The notes beneath the pieces were generated by a model. That model made no database searches, was not told where the DNA came from, and saw nothing but the letters and a program-made list of their open reading frames with translations. A DNA stretch of 64,000 nt from Mesobacillus persicus (lineage in GTDB: Bacteria > Bacillota > Bacilli > Bacillales > Cytobacillaceae). The stretch is from assembly GCF_900109925.1 (NCBI RefSeq), contig NZ_FOBW01000002.1, positions 62,001 to 126,000 of the forward strand, given 5' to 3'. A program made the position numbers and the translations under genes. This document shows positions 11,494-21,177 of this stretch, one piece after another. Positions within the stretch are counted from its first letter, which is position 1; every line of letters starts with the position of its first letter.

Positions 11494-11890
11494 AATGTAA
11501 AAATAAATCGATAAGTCTTGGTCCAAATATTAATAAACCAATCAAAACAGATGTGATGGCAAAAAACAACACAGCTCCTGCCGCGATATCCTTAGCCTGT
11601 TTTGCTAAAGGATGGTAATCTTCTGTTACAAGATCAACAACCCTCTCAATCGCACTGTTCATCATTTCTGCAGCAAGCATTCCCCCAACCATTATTAGAA
11701 CAACTAACCATTCCATCAGCGTGATTGAAAGGCTGAATCCAAAAATAATCACCACGCCTGATAAAGTGAGATGAATTTTTATGTTTCGCTCTGCCTTGAC
11801 TGCCACTACGATTCCAGATATGGCATAGTAAAATGAGTGAATAAATCGATGTTTTTTCCGATTACTTTTATCGTGTGAGCCCATACTCAT
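11492..11890 (-). CDS. dgkA: Undecaprenol kinase / diacylglycerol kinase DgkA
   Basis: Small integral membrane kinase. In Gram-positive bacteria this family phosphorylates undecaprenol, the lipid carrier of cell-wall synthesis. The 132-residue protein has three hydrophobic segments and the family motif [14 protein letters not shown], in which Glu and Asn are catalytic and metal-binding in relatives. The start overlaps the ybeY end by 23 nt; a second in-frame ATG two codons later is an alternative. Gene order matches the B. subtilis ybeY-dgkA-cdd-era block. Confidence 0.93.
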   Translation of the reverse strand: MSMGSHDKSNRKKHRFIHSFYYAISGIVVAVKAERNIKIHLTLSGVVIIFGFSLSITLMEWLVVLIMVGGMLAAEMMNSAIERVVDLVTEDYHPLAKQAKDIAAGAVLFFAITSVLIGLLIFGPRLIDLFLH

Positions 11891-12338
11891 CTAATATTTC
11901 CCTTTGTCTTGAGAACATAATCTTCTCATCTTCCTCTGTTTCATGGTCGTATCCTAGTAAATGCAAGAAACCATGTACAAGAAGAAATCCAATTTCCCTC
12001 ATAAATGAATGGTTATATTCATCAGCTTGCTCCCTAGCCTTCGCCGTAGAGATGATAATGTCGCCAAGCACACGAGGAATATCTGCCCCAATTATTTCCA
12101 TCTCCCCTTCACCAGTTTCTTCCAACGCGAAGGAGATGACATCTGTAGGTCGGTCTTTGTCACGATATTCCCGATTGATTTCATGAATTCTTTCATCCGT
12201 TACGAACGTAACCGATACCTCACTACCAGGTTCAACCATCTCTTTACTTGCAGCAAAATTTAAAAGGTTTTCTAATTCCTTTAAGTGCTCTTCACTAAAC
12301 TCTTTTACTTCATCAAAAATGTCAATTTCCAAACTCAT
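11868..12338 (-). CDS. ybeY: Endoribonuclease YbeY
   Basis: Single-strand-specific metallo-endoribonuclease used in 16S rRNA 3'-end maturation and ribosome quality control. The 156-residue protein has the zinc motif H-x3-H-x5-H at His122, His126 and His132 ([11 protein letters not shown]) and the conserved [12 protein letters not shown] segment. It overlaps pgpH upstream by 4 nt (ATGA) and dgkA downstream by 23 nt, so it is embedded in a translationally coupled operon. Confidence 0.96.
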   Translation of the reverse strand: MSLEIDIFDEVKEFSEEHLKELENLLNFAASKEMVEPGSEVSVTFVTDERIHEINREYRDKDRPTDVISFALEETGEGEMEIIGADIPRVLGDIIISTAKAREQADEYNHSFMREIGFLLVHGFLHLLGYDHETEEDEKIMFSRQREILDEYGLTR

Positions 12339-14509
12339 GCCTGCTTCACCTTCTGTTTTGTCATTTCTGGGTACTCAATGCGAGAATGGAAAATACCTTT
12401 TAAGGTCTCACAAAAGGATTCGCCAACTGTATCAAGCTCCTTTAACGTTATGTCACAATCATTCAACTGTCCGTCTTGAAGCCTGTCGGAAATAATATTT
12501 TTTACGAGTGCCTCAATCTGTTCGTGAGTTGGATTGGACATGGAGCGGACCGCCGCTTCAACGCTATCAGCTATGCCAATAATTGCAATTTCTTTCGTCT
12601 GTGCTCTAGGGCCTGGATAGCGGTAATCTGATTCTTTTGGTTCATTTCCATCCTGTTTTGCTTTATGATAAAAAAACTTTAACAGGGTTGTGCCATGATG
12701 TTGCTCAGCAATATCTACAATTTCTTTTGGCATTCTATTTTTTCTAAGCATCTCAGCACCGTCTGTTGCATGGGCGATGATGATATTCTTGCTGGTCAAT
12801 GGAGGCAATTTATCATGCGGGTTCTCTATATTGATTTGATTTTCAATAAAGAACTGTGGCCGTTTCGTCTTGCCGATATCATGGTAGTAACATCCTACCC
12901 TCGCCAATAGTCCATTCGCACCAATCGCCTCACAGGCGGACTCCGCTAGGTTTGCAACCATCACACTATGATGATAGGTACCCGGAGCTTCCGTCAAAAT
13001 CTTCCTCAATAATGGATGATTTGGATTTGATAGTTCGATTAACTTCATTGTCGATAACACCCCAAATCCAGCCTCAAAGAATGGAAGAAGACCGATTGTT
13101 AATACAGCTGAGGTTATTCCCGACAAGAAGGCAATCAACAAATTTATTCCATACTCAATCCCTGAGTATTGGCTGTTCCGTAATAAAACAAGCGCAATGA
13201 TAACAAAAAGATTTACCATGGAAACAAATAAGCCTGCTTGAAGGATCTTAGCCCTCTGGTTCTGTTGTCTAAGATAAAGAATCCCTGCTAAGCCACTAGC
13301 AATAATGTAGATAGCCACAATCACATTCAATGTTCCGGTAATTCCTTGATTGAAGAGAATACTTCCAGATATCCCAAGAATTACCGCTTGAAAGATCGCC
13401 AAGCGTTCATTAATAAGAATCTTAATCAACATCGGTCCCATTGCAGCAGGGAAAACATAACCAATCTCCGAGTACTCAAACTCAGTAAATAGGCTCAAGA
13501 GCTTCATAATTAATAAAGCAGTAATAAAAATAATACTAAAGATTAAAAGCTGTTTTTGCCTGTTTTCCGTCCTGCCCATCTCATCAAAAATGAAAAACAA
13601 CGAGCAAATAATGATAAAAATCAGCATCGCAAGACCAACAAAGGGCCTGACTGAGTTTTCATTGTCTAAGAGACCTGCCAGCTCTAGTTTTTGGTACAAC
13701 TCCCTGCTAATTAACTGTCCTTCTTCAACTATAATTTGGCCTTCTAGGATTTTAACTGTTTCCACCCCATCACTTGCCTGTTGCCTGAGGTCTTCAGTAG
13801 CTTTCGGGTCATAGAACTCATTCTGAATGACCGCGAAACGTCCTAATTCGATAATAGCCTTTTTTACACCAGCATCTAAACTAGTGTATTTTAATTCCTC
13901 TTCCACTCGTTTCTTGGCATTCTCCACACCATCAGCAGGAATGCGATTACTCATCACATTATTTACAGCTGTCACCGTTAAATCTTGGGCAATTGCAAGA
14001 TCATCCGGGTGGGCCTGAATCATCGCCGTGAATGTTTGATTAGAGACTTCATCTGTCACACCCGATGTAAGCTTTCCTTTTACCCTAGAGAGCTTCTCAT
14101 CTACAATCTCAGACGTATTTTGGTTCTCGGCAACTTCTGAGTTCGCATCTTCAGATTCACTAAATTCTTTCTCCATTTCGCTATTTACTTCAGTTACTGA
14201 ATCAAAAATAGACGTAATTAGATCAACTTGGTTTTGTGTATATTCCTTTTTCACCGTGTATACATCTTGCACCTGGTCTATAGCTTCCTGTTTCTTCCTT
14301 GCTGTATTCGCTTTATCTTCGACGGTAATCGGGGAACGGATTGTCTGATTAGCAATTGAAAACAAGGTTAAGTTCAACTTTTCCGGTTTCACATTGCTAT
14401 ACATGGATAAAAACATGACCAGCCCAAGGATAAGAAATAATAAAATCCGGAATAACCTAATGTTTAATAAGTTAAGGATAGACGTCATAGAGCGTTGCAA
14501 CTTTTCCAT
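12335..14509 (-). CDS. pgpH: Cyclic-di-AMP phosphodiesterase PgpH (7TM-HD)
   Basis: Membrane HD-domain phosphodiesterase that degrades the second messenger c-di-AMP. The 724-residue protein has an N-terminal membrane anchor, a large extracellular domain, a cluster of seven membrane helices in the middle, and a cytoplasmic HD domain with YYHDIGK and downstream His residues ([15 protein letters not shown]). The start is set at the ATG at 14509, which has a strong AAAGGAGG at 14515-14522; an in-frame extension of nine codons lacks one. The stop overlaps the ybeY start by 4 nt. It follows phoH, as in B. subtilis (yqfE-yqfF). Confidence 0.95.
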   Translation of the reverse strand: MEKLQRSMTSILNLLNIRLFRILLFLILGLVMFLSMYSNVKPEKLNLTLFSIANQTIRSPITVEDKANTARKKQEAIDQVQDVYTVKKEYTQNQVDLITSIFDSVTEVNSEMEKEFSESEDANSEVAENQNTSEIVDEKLSRVKGKLTSGVTDEVSNQTFTAMIQAHPDDLAIAQDLTVTAVNNVMSNRIPADGVENAKKRVEEELKYTSLDAGVKKAIIELGRFAVIQNEFYDPKATEDLRQQASDGVETVKILEGQIIVEEGQLISRELYQKLELAGLLDNENSVRPFVGLAMLIFIIICSLFFIFDEMGRTENRQKQLLIFSIIFITALLIMKLLSLFTEFEYSEIGYVFPAAMGPMLIKILINERLAIFQAVILGISGSILFNQGITGTLNVIVAIYIIASGLAGILYLRQQNQRAKILQAGLFVSMVNLFVIIALVLLRNSQYSGIEYGINLLIAFLSGITSAVLTIGLLPFFEAGFGVLSTMKLIELSNPNHPLLRKILTEAPGTYHHSVMVANLAESACEAIGANGLLARVGCYYHDIGKTKRPQFFIENQINIENPHDKLPPLTSKNIIIAHATDGAEMLRKNRMPKEIVDIAEQHHGTTLLKFFYHKAKQDGNEPKESDYRYPGPRAQTKEIAIIGIADSVEAAVRSMSNPTHEQIEALVKNIISDRLQDGQLNDCDITLKELDTVGESFCETLKGIFHSRIEYPEMTKQKVKQA

Positions 14510-14669
14510 TCCATACCTCCTTTCCCGTCCCGACACAGCTAGAACATAAGATAAATTTATTATAAACCTTCATTATTTTACATCATAACAGTTTTTTTGC
14601 GAACTTTCATCTCCATTCTAGGATACCCAGGATACATAACTTGGTCTAAAGCGTTTTTTACTCCTAAGG

Positions 14670-14699
14670 AAATAGCCTGCCCGAATGGACAGACTATTT
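14670..14699 (-). terminator. Hairpin across the phoH stop codon
   Basis: On the minus strand AAATAGTCTGTCC pairs with GGGCAGGCTATTT around ATTC, spanning the phoH stop at 14694-14696. The T-run after it is weak. It resembles the hairpin at the end of dgkA in core sequence (CTGTCC...GGGCAG). Confidence 0.5.
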
Positions 14700-15662
14700 C
14701 TCTTCCGTATTTTTCTCATATGCACGAATAATTCGAGCGACTAGAGGGTGGCGGACAACGTCTGATTGCCCTAGATGGATAAAGGATATTCCGTTAACCC
14801 CGTTAAGAATATTCTCAGCCATGATTAAACCCGACTTAACTCCTCTAGGTAGATCGACCTGAGTCTGGTCTCCGGTAATCACCATCTTCGAACCGAATCC
14901 AAGCCTTGTAAGGAACATCTTCATTTGAGCTTGGGTCGTGTTTTGCGCCTCATCTAAAATTACAAAGGCGTCATCCAATGTTCTTCCCCGCATATAGGCA
15001 AGGGGGGCAATTTCAATAGTCCCTCGCTCAATTAACCTTTGAGTGTGTTCCATTCCCAAGATATCATGCAAGGCATCATACAACGGTCGTAAGTAGGGAT
15101 CAACTTTTTCCTTTAAATCGCCAGGGAGAAAGCCGAGGCTTTCTCCTGCCTCTACAGCTGGACGTGTCAAGATGATTTTGTTTACATTCCCATTTCTAAG
15201 TGCATTAACAGCCATCACAACTGCAAGGTAGGTCTTCCCGGTCCCAGCTGGACCAACCCCAAAAACTAAGTCATGACTTTTAATTGCGTTTATATAGTAT
15301 CTTTGTCCAAGTGTTTTAACCCGTATTGGCTTTTGTTTTGAATTCTTGGCAATCTCTTCGTCATAAAGATCATTGAAATAGTCAAGTGTACCTTTTTCTG
15401 CCATTTGAACAGCATAAATGACATCTCTTTCACTTATATTAATTCCTTTTTTCACAACACCCATGAGCTTTTCAAGAACATTCTTTGCTAATTCAACCTT
15501 TTCAGGAGGACCTGAAAGGTTCACGGATTCACCTCTGGTTACCACCGAGATACCTAGTTCTTTTTCAACCGCTTTAAGGTTTGCGTCAGAGTTCCCAAAC
15601 AACGCGATTGCTTCATCATGATTTACTAGTTGGACTTCCATTGTTTTTAAATCTTGAGTCAT
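14694..15662 (-). CDS. phoH: PhoH family ATPase
   Basis: PhoH-type P-loop ATPase of the PhoH/YbeZ group, linked to RNA metabolism and often encoded beside ybeY. The 322-residue protein has an N-terminal KH-like region (about residues 10-75), the Walker A GPAGTGKT at 137-144, the Walker B FVILDEAQN and the conserved TGDQTQVDLP. The start overlaps yqfD by 4 nt (ATGA). Its place near ybeY and era suggests a role in rRNA handling; the precise role in Bacillus is not settled. Confidence 0.95.
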   Translation of the reverse strand: MTQDLKTMEVQLVNHDEAIALFGNSDANLKAVEKELGISVVTRGESVNLSGPPEKVELAKNVLEKLMGVVKKGINISERDVIYAVQMAEKGTLDYFNDLYDEEIAKNSKQKPIRVKTLGQRYYINAIKSHDLVFGVGPAGTGKTYLAVVMAVNALRNGNVNKIILTRPAVEAGESLGFLPGDLKEKVDPYLRPLYDALHDILGMEHTQRLIERGTIEIAPLAYMRGRTLDDAFVILDEAQNTTQAQMKMFLTRLGFGSKMVITGDQTQVDLPRGVKSGLIMAENILNGVNGISFIHLGQSDVVRHPLVARIIRAYEKNTEEK

Positions 15663-16852
15663 TCTTCGTCTCCTTGGATTATTGGTTGGCCTTCTGCTAT
15701 ATCTTCAACTATTTGAAAAAGAATTGATAATTTTACTTTACCATTGTTTATTGACTGATGTAAAATCTCTTCCCCTTTAATAGTAGCATCTTCAGGAATC
15801 TGACTTTTTATATCCTTTCTTGCTAAATCGGTTGCTTTTTTTATTGCTTCCTTTTCTGTATAAGTTCGATTGACCTCTTCCCTTTCACGGATCGTCCTTG
15901 TCCCAATCGTGATCGGAAGTTCCCATTTAAACAGTTTTAATCGGTGATCATTTGCCTCAATTTCAAATTCTTTAAACTTATGCTCCCCAAATCCCCAAAA
16001 TGGTATTTCAGTATTAGCAATATTTAAATAGTACTTACGCCTTTCTTCCCCACTAAATACTTGAAACGTTGATTCTAAGGGGAGTTCTACCTGGGATCTA
16101 TACCACGTCTCTCCCAGAATCTCACCTCTGGCCGCTACCGCCTTTTTTTCCTCTTCATTGCCGATTAAGCCTGAAACCAGTAATTGTCCCTTTTTAACCG
16201 TATCATTAATAGCTACAACTTGCTCACCTTCTTCAACAAACATCTTAACGATTGTTGCCTTCTTTTTGGCAATAAGGTTCTGAGCATCATATAGCTCAGG
16301 CTTTTCAGGTTCTTCCTTCTCGACCACCTGGAAATGGTATGTAGTCCCTTGCAACTCGACACCTACCCAAGTTAATGCTTTTACCTTATCAGTAAGTTCC
16401 TTTTGAATAACATCTACATTTTCAATGGTAAAATGGGGCTTTCCGATTTTCACTCCCATTTCGTCTAATTCTTTGCGAACTTGATACTCGGTAGCTGGAC
16501 TTGCTCCCTTAATTTCAATTCCCCAAACCATGTTTGATAGGATTAAGAAAAGAATAAGAAAGGCAACAGCCCCGAATAAAAACCCACTGTTTGTCCATAC
16601 CCTCCTTAAAAAGAAAGGGCCACCTGCCCTCTCGATAAACCGAATTTTACATTCCCCTTCTCTAGCAGGTCCCCTAAGCTTTTTTACATCCGTCACTTTA
16701 ATTTGAAATGTGATTGCTTCTGTCCCATGTCTTTTTACATTCCAAATAAGAATTTCTTTTCTTGTTAACTGGTTTAAAAATCGTTCAATCCCTTTGCCAG
16801 TCACTTTAACTCTAACGATTCCAACGAAATGATTTATCCACTGATTTTTCAT
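15659..16852 (-). CDS. yqfD: Sporulation protein YqfD
   Basis: Member of the YqfD family, made under the mother-cell sigma factor SigE in B. subtilis. The 397-residue protein has a cytoplasmic N-terminal part, one clear membrane helix (about residues 92-111, FLFGAVAFLILFLILSNMVW), and a long extracytoplasmic C-terminal part. The molecular function is unknown. It lies between yqfC and phoH, overlapping phoH by 4 nt, which suggests some phoH transcription may come from the sporulation promoter ahead of yqfC. Confidence 0.93.
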   Translation of the reverse strand: MKNQWINHFVGIVRVKVTGKGIERFLNQLTRKEILIWNVKRHGTEAITFQIKVTDVKKLRGPAREGECKIRFIERAGGPFFLRRVWTNSGFLFGAVAFLILFLILSNMVWGIEIKGASPATEYQVRKELDEMGVKIGKPHFTIENVDVIQKELTDKVKALTWVGVELQGTTYHFQVVEKEEPEKPELYDAQNLIAKKKATIVKMFVEEGEQVVAINDTVKKGQLLVSGLIGNEEEKKAVAARGEILGETWYRSQVELPLESTFQVFSGEERRKYYLNIANTEIPFWGFGEHKFKEFEIEANDHRLKLFKWELPITIGTRTIREREEVNRTYTEKEAIKKATDLARKDIKSQIPEDATIKGEEILHQSINNGKVKLSILFQIVEDIAEGQPIIQGDEE

Positions 16853-16867
16853 GCCCTTCCTCCTGAA

Positions 16868-17152
16868 TCATTCATTGATATATATCACTTGGTCGATTTT
16901 TCCTTCAAGTAGGATCTCTTCTGGCAAAATCGTCTTTATGACAAACGCCTTCCCCTTAACAAGCAGCTGCCCTTGTTCAAGAAGCAGCCTAACCTCCCTA
17001 TCAGAGAAAGCCAATAATCCACGGTGGTTTTCAATATAGATATGGATTTGACCAACCATAGTAATTCGGGGGAGGTCCATCATGACATCTGGTGGAAGAT
17101 CCATTCTCTGAGTCATCCAATTACGTATAAGCTGGCTCCATTTTTTTGCCAT
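16868..17152 (-). CDS. yqfC: Sporulation protein YqfC
   Basis: Small YqfC-family protein (94 residues), a SigE-regulon gene in B. subtilis. It has no membrane segment. The body is a beta-rich region (MVGQIHIYIENHRGLLAF, VFVIKTILPEEILLEG type strands). The ATG at 17152 is chosen because AAGGGGG stands 10 nt upstream and the resulting length matches relatives. It lies 15 nt before yqfD. Function unknown. Confidence 0.92.
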   Translation of the reverse strand: MAKKWSQLIRNWMTQRMDLPPDVMMDLPRITMVGQIHIYIENHRGLLAFSDREVRLLLEQGQLLVKGKAFVIKTILPEEILLEGKIDQVIYINE

Positions 17153-17269
17153 AAAAAAAGAACCCCCTTTCATCTCATATGTATGAGTTGAAAAGGGGTT
17201 CTAGCACTTCTTTTTCATTAGAAAAGCACTTGTACACGGCTAGGGGCTAATTAGACAGAGCACACTCTC

Positions 17270-17764
17270 CTACCTCCGCCTTGCCGTACGGTACGGGTTA
17301 CGTGACCTAGGTGGCTCTAACACTTGCGCCCAAGCGATTCCTTCGAGTAAACGGTCTGCCTCAGGGCTTAAATCTATGGATATTCCATCAGTTATTTCGT
17401 CCTTGTCCTTCTGAACCTGTACTGCAGGTTGGGGAGACTCATCTCTCTGTTTCGTAGCCGGAGGATGGGCAGCCGCCTCCCGTCGCTCTTGATATTTTTT
17501 TTGAATATCAATAAAAGGATTTTCCGGAACACTACTAGGTTCCCATTCATTTATAGGTTTTTCCGACTCTGGCCTTTCGGTCCTCATCGGTTGAAAAGGT
17601 TCTGCAGACATGGGGTCCTCCGAATGTGATGCAGGTCCTTGCTGTTCAGGGCGTATGGGCCTTTTCGGCTGTTGCTCCTGCTCTCCCTTCACCTTTTTGA
17701 AAAGGCTGGAGATCAAACCAATAAGGAGGAACAGTAAAATGGGATTTTCAAATATAAATTCCAT
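17270..17764 (-). CDS. Membrane-anchored proline/glutamate-rich protein, unknown function
   Basis: 164-residue protein with one N-terminal hydrophobic helix (about residues 5-22, FENPILLFLLIGLISSLF), then a lysine patch and a long low-complexity region rich in Pro, Glu, Gln and Arg, ending in a short conserved-looking helix (EADRLLEGIAWAQVL) and a basic tail. It sits between floA and yqfC where B. subtilis has yqfB; I cannot confirm homology from the sequence alone. An AAAGGGGGTAGC ribosome binding site precedes the ATG. The position suggests a membrane partner of FloA or a sporulation gene, which is inference. Confidence 0.8.
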   Translation of the reverse strand: MEFIFENPILLFLLIGLISSLFKKVKGEQEQQPKRPIRPEQQGPASHSEDPMSAEPFQPMRTERPESEKPINEWEPSSVPENPFIDIQKKYQERREAAAHPPATKQRDESPQPAVQVQKDKDEITDGISIDLSPEADRLLEGIAWAQVLEPPRSRNPYRTARRR

Positions 17765-17797
17765 CTAAGCTACCCCCTTTCACATCTAGAATCGCTT

Positions 17798-18799
17798 TTA
17801 TTCATCCTTTTTCCCGTCTTTTTTACCGCCAGAAAGTTTACCAAACGAATCTCTCATATCGGTATCGGCAGAGATATTTTGTATATTCATGTAATCCATT
17901 ACACCCATATTTCCTTCTCTTAACGCTTCCGCCATCGCCAACGGTACAGTTGCTTCTGCCTCGACTACCTTCGCTCTCATTTCCTCAACACGAGCCTTCA
18001 TTTCTTGCTCTTGAGCTACGGCCATTGCACGACGCTCTTCCGCCTTAGCTTGAGCAATTTTCTTGTCAGCTTCAGCTTGTTCAGTTTGTAATTCTGCCCC
18101 AATATTTTTACCGATATCAACATCGGCGATATCAATCGAGAGGATTTCAAACGCTGTTCCTGCATCCAGTCCTTTTGATAAAACAGTTTGCGAGATCATA
18201 TCAGGGTTTTCCAACACTTTTTTGTGATTAACAGAAGAACCAATCGTCGAGACAATCCCTTCACCAACACGGGCAACAATTGTGTCTTCTCCTGCTCCCC
18301 CGACAAGTCGATCGATATTTGCTCTTACAGTAATACGTGCTTTCGCCTTTACTTCAATTCCATCCATTGCCACACCGGCAATAAAAGGAGTCTCAATCAC
18401 TTTTGGATTTACACTCATCTGGACAGCTTCAAGAACATCACGACCTGCAAGGTCAATGGCTGCTGCCCTTTCAAATGTAAGTTCAATATTGGCGCGGTGG
18501 GCAGCAATTAACGCATTAACAACGCGGTCTACATTCCCTCCGGCTAGATAGTGACTCTCAAGTTGATTCGTAGTAACACCTAGCCCAGCTTTATGAGCCT
18601 TAATTAACGGGTTAATAACTCGACTCGGGATAACCCGACGAAGCCTCATCCCAATTAATGTAAAAATACTCACTCGTACGCCAGCAGCTAATGCTGAAAT
18701 CCACAGCATAACGGGTACAAACGTAAATAAAACACTAAGCAGTATTAAACCTATTACAACTGCAACTAATACAAAGATTGTGCTAGTAGTTAAAACCAT
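17798..18799 (-). CDS. floA: Flotillin-like protein FloA
   Basis: Flotillin-like scaffold of functional membrane microdomains. The 333-residue protein begins with a hydrophobic hairpin segment (about residues 7-42), followed by the SPFH-like domain and an Ala/Glu-rich coiled-coil ([20 protein letters not shown] region). It ends in a Gly/Lys/Asp tail. It lies 22 nt after the NfeD-type gene yqeZ; the yqeZ-floA pairing is typical for this family and implies a joint membrane complex. Confidence 0.95.
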   Translation of the reverse strand: MVLTTSTIFVLVAVVIGLILLSVLFTFVPVMLWISALAAGVRVSIFTLIGMRLRRVIPSRVINPLIKAHKAGLGVTTNQLESHYLAGGNVDRVVNALIAAHRANIELTFERAAAIDLAGRDVLEAVQMSVNPKVIETPFIAGVAMDGIEVKAKARITVRANIDRLVGGAGEDTIVARVGEGIVSTIGSSVNHKKVLENPDMISQTVLSKGLDAGTAFEILSIDIADVDIGKNIGAELQTEQAEADKKIAQAKAEERRAMAVAQEQEMKARVEEMRAKVVEAEATVPLAMAEALREGNMGVMDYMNIQNISADTDMRDSFGKLSGGKKDGKKDE

Positions 18800-18821
18800 A
18801 CATTTTCCTCCGATCTAATAA

Positions 18822-20141
18822 TTATTGCTCAGAAATTTCTCGAACGACAATTCGAGATCCTTCCGTTTTTACAATTTTTACTTTTTTATCCTTTTGAATG
18901 AAGCTACCCTCACTTACCACGTCTACTCGTTCATCGCCAACCTGGACTGTTCCTGACGGTCTAAGTGCGGTAAGCGTAGTTCCCTCAAGGCCAATCAAAT
19001 CTGTCCGGTGATTGTTGGAAACATACCCGCTTTCAGTATTTGTAGAATCAGTTAAAATAATTTTCCTGAAAAATTTCATCTTTTTTCCCAACACCTTTAC
19101 CATCAGGATTGAAACAAGCACAGACAAGACAAGCGCAATTAACAGGGAAATTCCCATATGGACAATATTTCCAGAAGCAAGGAAAAAGCTTGCGATAATA
19201 GCAATAAACCCGATAATTCCCGAAATACCACCTGGCACAAAGAATTCAAGAATCATCAAACCAATACCTATAGCAAAAAGAATGATTGCCTCATACCCGG
19301 CAAGTCCCGCCACCAAATGACCGTAAAAGAAGAGAAGAAGAGAGGATATCCCCATAAAGCCAGGTAACCCAAAGCCAGGAGAATATAGCTCTAGTACTAA
19401 TCCCAGGCTGCCAATTGACATCAGAATCGGCACGACTACGGGATGAGTAATAAATCTGGCCAATTTCTCTGCAAAGCTTTCCTCAACAGTTTTGATCACA
19501 GGGTCTTCGTACCCTAGGACATCAATTAAATTCTCTAGGTTTGTAACTGTCCCTTCAGAGTAGCCAACCTCTAATGCCTGCTCAGTCGTCAGTGTTAACA
19601 GTTCACCTTTGCCTGCACCGTAATCAGGTAAATCCACATTCTCATCAGCCATTGCTAAAGCATAAATCGGGTCACGTCCTGATTCCTGTGCTGCACTACG
19701 CATCGCTGCAAGCCAGAATGATTGCGCCTTTTTATCTGCCGCGTTCCCTGCTTGGTCGATGACAGCCGCGGAACCCATAACAGCACCAGGCACCATATAA
19801 ATCTCATCGGCATTTAACGATATAAAGGCCCCTGCAGATAATGCTTGCTTGTTCACAAAAGCAACTGTATGGATGTCCGTTGAAGTAAACAGTTTCCCAA
19901 TATCACCCGCCGCATCTACGGCACCGCCAGGAGTATTCACATCAAAAATAATGGCAGAAGCATTATCGGCCTCGGCTTCAGAAACAGCTCTTTCTAAAAA
20001 AGCAAAAAGACCTTTTTCAACTGTAGCACTCACCGGAACAACATAAACCGTTTCACCTTGTGCCGCTGTATGTACAGGAGTACTCATGACAGCAAACCCA
20101 ATAACCATGAAAAATATAATCGAGATCCGACTTAATTTCAA
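18822..20141 (-). CDS. yqeZ: NfeD family membrane serine protease-like protein YqeZ
   Basis: Long-form NfeD protein. It has a signal peptide, an extracytoplasmic ClpP-like protease domain with the NTPGG motif and a candidate nucleophile Ser in the ALSAGAFISL segment, then about five membrane helices and a C-terminal OB-fold domain. The start is set at the TTG at 20141 because GGGGGGTGG lies just upstream; the ATG six codons earlier would overlap that site. It pairs with floA (22 nt apart). In B. subtilis this locus confers resistance to sublancin; that role is known for the homologue, not shown here. Confidence 0.93.
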   Translation of the reverse strand: MKLSRISIIFFMVIGFAVMSTPVHTAAQGETVYVVPVSATVEKGLFAFLERAVSEAEADNASAIIFDVNTPGGAVDAAGDIGKLFTSTDIHTVAFVNKQALSAGAFISLNADEIYMVPGAVMGSAAVIDQAGNAADKKAQSFWLAAMRSAAQESGRDPIYALAMADENVDLPDYGAGKGELLTLTTEQALEVGYSEGTVTNLENLIDVLGYEDPVIKTVEESFAEKLARFITHPVVVPILMSIGSLGLVLELYSPGFGLPGFMGISSLLLFFYGHLVAGLAGYEAIILFAIGIGLMILEFFVPGGISGIIGFIAIIASFFLASGNIVHMGISLLIALVLSVLVSILMVKVLGKKMKFFRKIILTDSTNTESGYVSNNHRTDLIGLEGTTLTALRPSGTVQVGDERVDVVSEGSFIQKDKKVKIVKTEGSRIVVREISEQ

Positions 20142-20297
20142 AATCCACCCCCCTCTCATTAACTTATTAAGCGGCTTCCTGTATTACGTTTATCATGCCC
20201 CGATAGTTTCATAAACTTTTATTAGTTTATACAATGGGACACCAAATTAATATGTATAGTTAAATCGTATCATAAGTATCCATGTTATGAACATATT

Positions 20298-20325
20298 AAA
20301 AAGCCGTAAGCAAAATGCTTACGGC
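20298..20325 (-). terminator. Terminator of rpsU-yqeY
   Basis: On the minus strand GCCGTAAGC pairs perfectly with GCTTACGGC around ATTTT, followed by T5. A strong intrinsic terminator 16 nt past the yqeY stop. Confidence 0.9.
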
Positions 20326-20340
20326 CTGTGCTCACTTTTT

Positions 20341-20787
20341 TTATGAAAGGTGTTGTTGTACAAGTTTGTTAACGAGTGAGCCGTCAGCCTTTCCTTTTAC
20401 TTTAGGCATGATTGCGGCCATTACTCTTCCCATCTCAGCTTTTGTAGATGCCCCGGTTTCAGCGATTGTTTCCTTAACAATAGTTGTTAATTCCTCTTCG
20501 CTAAGCTGCTTGGGCAAATAGGCTTCAACATAGGTGATTTCCATTCGCAATTTTTCTACAAGGTCATCACGACCTGCATTTTCAAATTCCTGGAGGGAAT
20601 CTTTGCGTTGTTTCATTTCGCGAGAAAGTACGGTCAACTCTTCCTCTTCGGACAACTCCTGCTTCCCGAGCTTAAAAGCTTCGTTTTGCAAGGAAGACTT
20701 CAACATCCGAATTGTCATGAGTTTGTCTTTTTCCTTGTTCTTCATCGCTTGGACCATATTTTTATTTAAACGCTCGAGAAGACTCAA
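20341..20787 (-). CDS. yqeY: GatB/YqeY domain protein
   Basis: 148-residue protein made up of the YqeY domain, the helical domain related to the C-terminal tail of GatB, where it contacts tRNA in the amidotransferase. The free-standing protein has no settled function. The sequence is nearly all helical, with the conserved [14 protein letters not shown] and [17 protein letters not shown] segments. It follows rpsU by 16 nt, a widely conserved pairing in Firmicutes. Confidence 0.95.
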   Translation of the reverse strand: MSLLERLNKNMVQAMKNKEKDKLMTIRMLKSSLQNEAFKLGKQELSEEEELTVLSREMKQRKDSLQEFENAGRDDLVEKLRMEITYVEAYLPKQLSEEELTTIVKETIAETGASTKAEMGRVMAAIMPKVKGKADGSLVNKLVQQHLS

Positions 20788-20803
20788 ATGATTCCACCCT
20801 CTC

Positions 20804-20977
20804 TTAGAACTTGCGTTTTCTAGCAGCTTCAGACTTTTTCTTACGCTTTACACTAGGCTTTTCATAGAATTCGCGCTTTCTAGCTTCTTGAATTGTACCA
20901 GATTTTGATACAGTTTTTTTGAAGCGTCGAAGAGCATCTTCAAGCGATTCGTTTTTGCGAACAACAGTTTTAGACAT
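20804..20977 (-). CDS. rpsU: 30S ribosomal protein S21
   Basis: 57-residue ribosomal protein S21 of the small subunit platform. It has the conserved start [20 protein letters not shown] and a very basic C-terminus ([14 protein letters not shown]). The ATG at 20977 is preceded by GGGAGGG; an upstream in-frame ATG lacks support from homologues. Confidence 0.97.
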   Translation of the reverse strand: MSKTVVRKNESLEDALRRFKKTVSKSGTIQEARKREFYEKPSVKRKKKSEAARKRKF

Positions 20978-21177
20978 TCTCTTTCCCTCCCTCCGAACAC
21001 AACACACTTACATTAAAACACATGGATACCATGTACTTTGCAATTATAATATAACAGTTAAGTTAGGTCAACTGAATTTCGTGTTTAGATTTAATATTTA
21101 TCTCAAGATTTTTATTCTCAAAATTCTGGCATGTCCACCCTCTGTTTTCATAGATATAGAATGAAAGGGTGGAGTCA

